Source of the DNA: Marisa cornuarietis
Lineage: Eukaryota > Mollusca > Gastropoda > Architaenioglossa > Ampullariidae
DNA length: 64,000 nt
Assembly (NCBI GenBank): GCA_004794655.1
Contig: SMMW01000523.1
Span: forward strand, 930,001 to 994,000
Direction: 5' to 3'
Under the pieces are notes generated by a model. The model did not search any database and was not told the origin of the DNA. It saw nothing but the letters and a program-made list of their open reading frames with translations. The position numbers and the translations under genes are program-made. Position 1 is the first letter of the stretch. The number at the start of each line of letters is the position of its first letter. This document shows, piece after piece, positions 63,485-64,000 of the stretch.

Positions 63485-64000
63485 ATAATAATAATAGACG
63501 CGTGATTTATATAGCGCATACTCCGCTCGTAACGACCGTGCTTTTAGTGCTTGAGACAAGAACGAGACATGTACAACCTACGAAGGATGGAAAGATAAAC
63601 AACAGTAGTGATGACTAATAAAAGACAAATATAGTGATCATGGCTAGAAAGAACAAACGCACAGACAAGAATATTGGTAGCGCGCGTAGAGAGAACATGG
63701 CATATAGCGCCGATCTTACATAGTTCGTAACAGACAGACTGAAAAACAGCTGTAACTTGTTTATTAAGGGTCATGTCAAAATGACAATGAATTCCAAATT
63801 TCTGACGGATGACGTAAAGGTAATGTTAGTTTCGCCCACCTTTAAGAGCGCACAGTCAAACATGTCCATGTTCCGCTGGTAGAACTTAAAAGTGTTTATG
63901 ATCCCAGACGTCTAACATATCTCTTAACGTTTTTCGTGATGGTGACTGGTAAACAGCCTCTTAAGTACTAATGCCTGGCGCAGACCGATTTAAAACCGTC
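63485..64000 (+). repeat. Trinucleotide-anchored repeat with TATATAGCGC core, runs off the window
   Basis: AATAATAATAG, then GTGATTTATATAGCGCATAC, then TTTTAGTGCTTGAGAC. The following 400 bases have more C, G and CpG than the AFG2B introns, so the element is probably long. It is the fourth instance of the family. Confidence 0.5.

Overview
This is a eukaryotic nuclear window. Every recognisable protein gene is split by short to medium introns with ordinary GT-AG signals. Introns and spacers carry tRNA-derived SINEs, non-LTR retrotransposon fragments, terminal-inverted-repeat DNA transposons and many dinucleotide and trinucleotide microsatellites. The proteins are clearly animal. The repeat types, such as microsatellite-anchored elements ending near a TATAGCGC core, suggest a marine or freshwater invertebrate, probably a lophotrochozoan such as a mollusc. 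That last step is inference; no species can be named from the sequence alone. There are no bacterial operons, CRISPR arrays or phage genes.

Layout, left to right. (1) 291-18,412 (+): 26 exons of a large protein that I do not recognise. It has a short extracellular or luminal stretch, one membrane segment, about 1,000 residues of coiled coil, and a compact C-terminal region. Its 5' part lies outside the window. Its last exon is cut by an antisense fragment of a retrotransposon reverse transcriptase. (2) 18.4-23.7 kb: repeat-rich spacer with a minisatellite, a SINE, the decayed LINE that matches the exon fragment, and a TA-flanked inverted-repeat element. (3) 23,902-28,651 (+): DNA polymerase iota, complete in nine exons (872 aa). 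(4) 28.7-35.5 kb: gene-poor, with two hAT-type elements. (5) 35,474-45,885 (-): gamma-tubulin complex component 4, complete in 15 exons (671 aa), with a TTAA-flanked piggyBac-type element in one intron. (6) 46,177-48,828 (+): ribosomal protein L4, nine exons (403 aa), divergent from GCP4 and hosting two U18-type C/D snoRNAs. (7) 52,264-54,431 (-): a FAM174 family membrane protein. (8) 56,248-57,257 (-): mitochondrial ribosomal protein mL54. (9) 58,223 to past 63,089 (+): AFG2B/SPATA5L1-type tandem AAA ATPase; its last exon or exons lie beyond the window.

The named genes are mostly housekeeping: translesion synthesis, microtubule nucleation, cytosolic and mitochondrial translation, and ribosome maturation. 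They are not a pathway cluster. GCP4, RPL4 and AFG2B all have human counterparts on chromosome 15, and FAM174B is there too, so part of the window may preserve ancestral linkage. I joined exons by hand. For all six multi-exon genes the reading phase agrees across every junction, and for the complete ones the total length is a whole number of codons, which supports the models.
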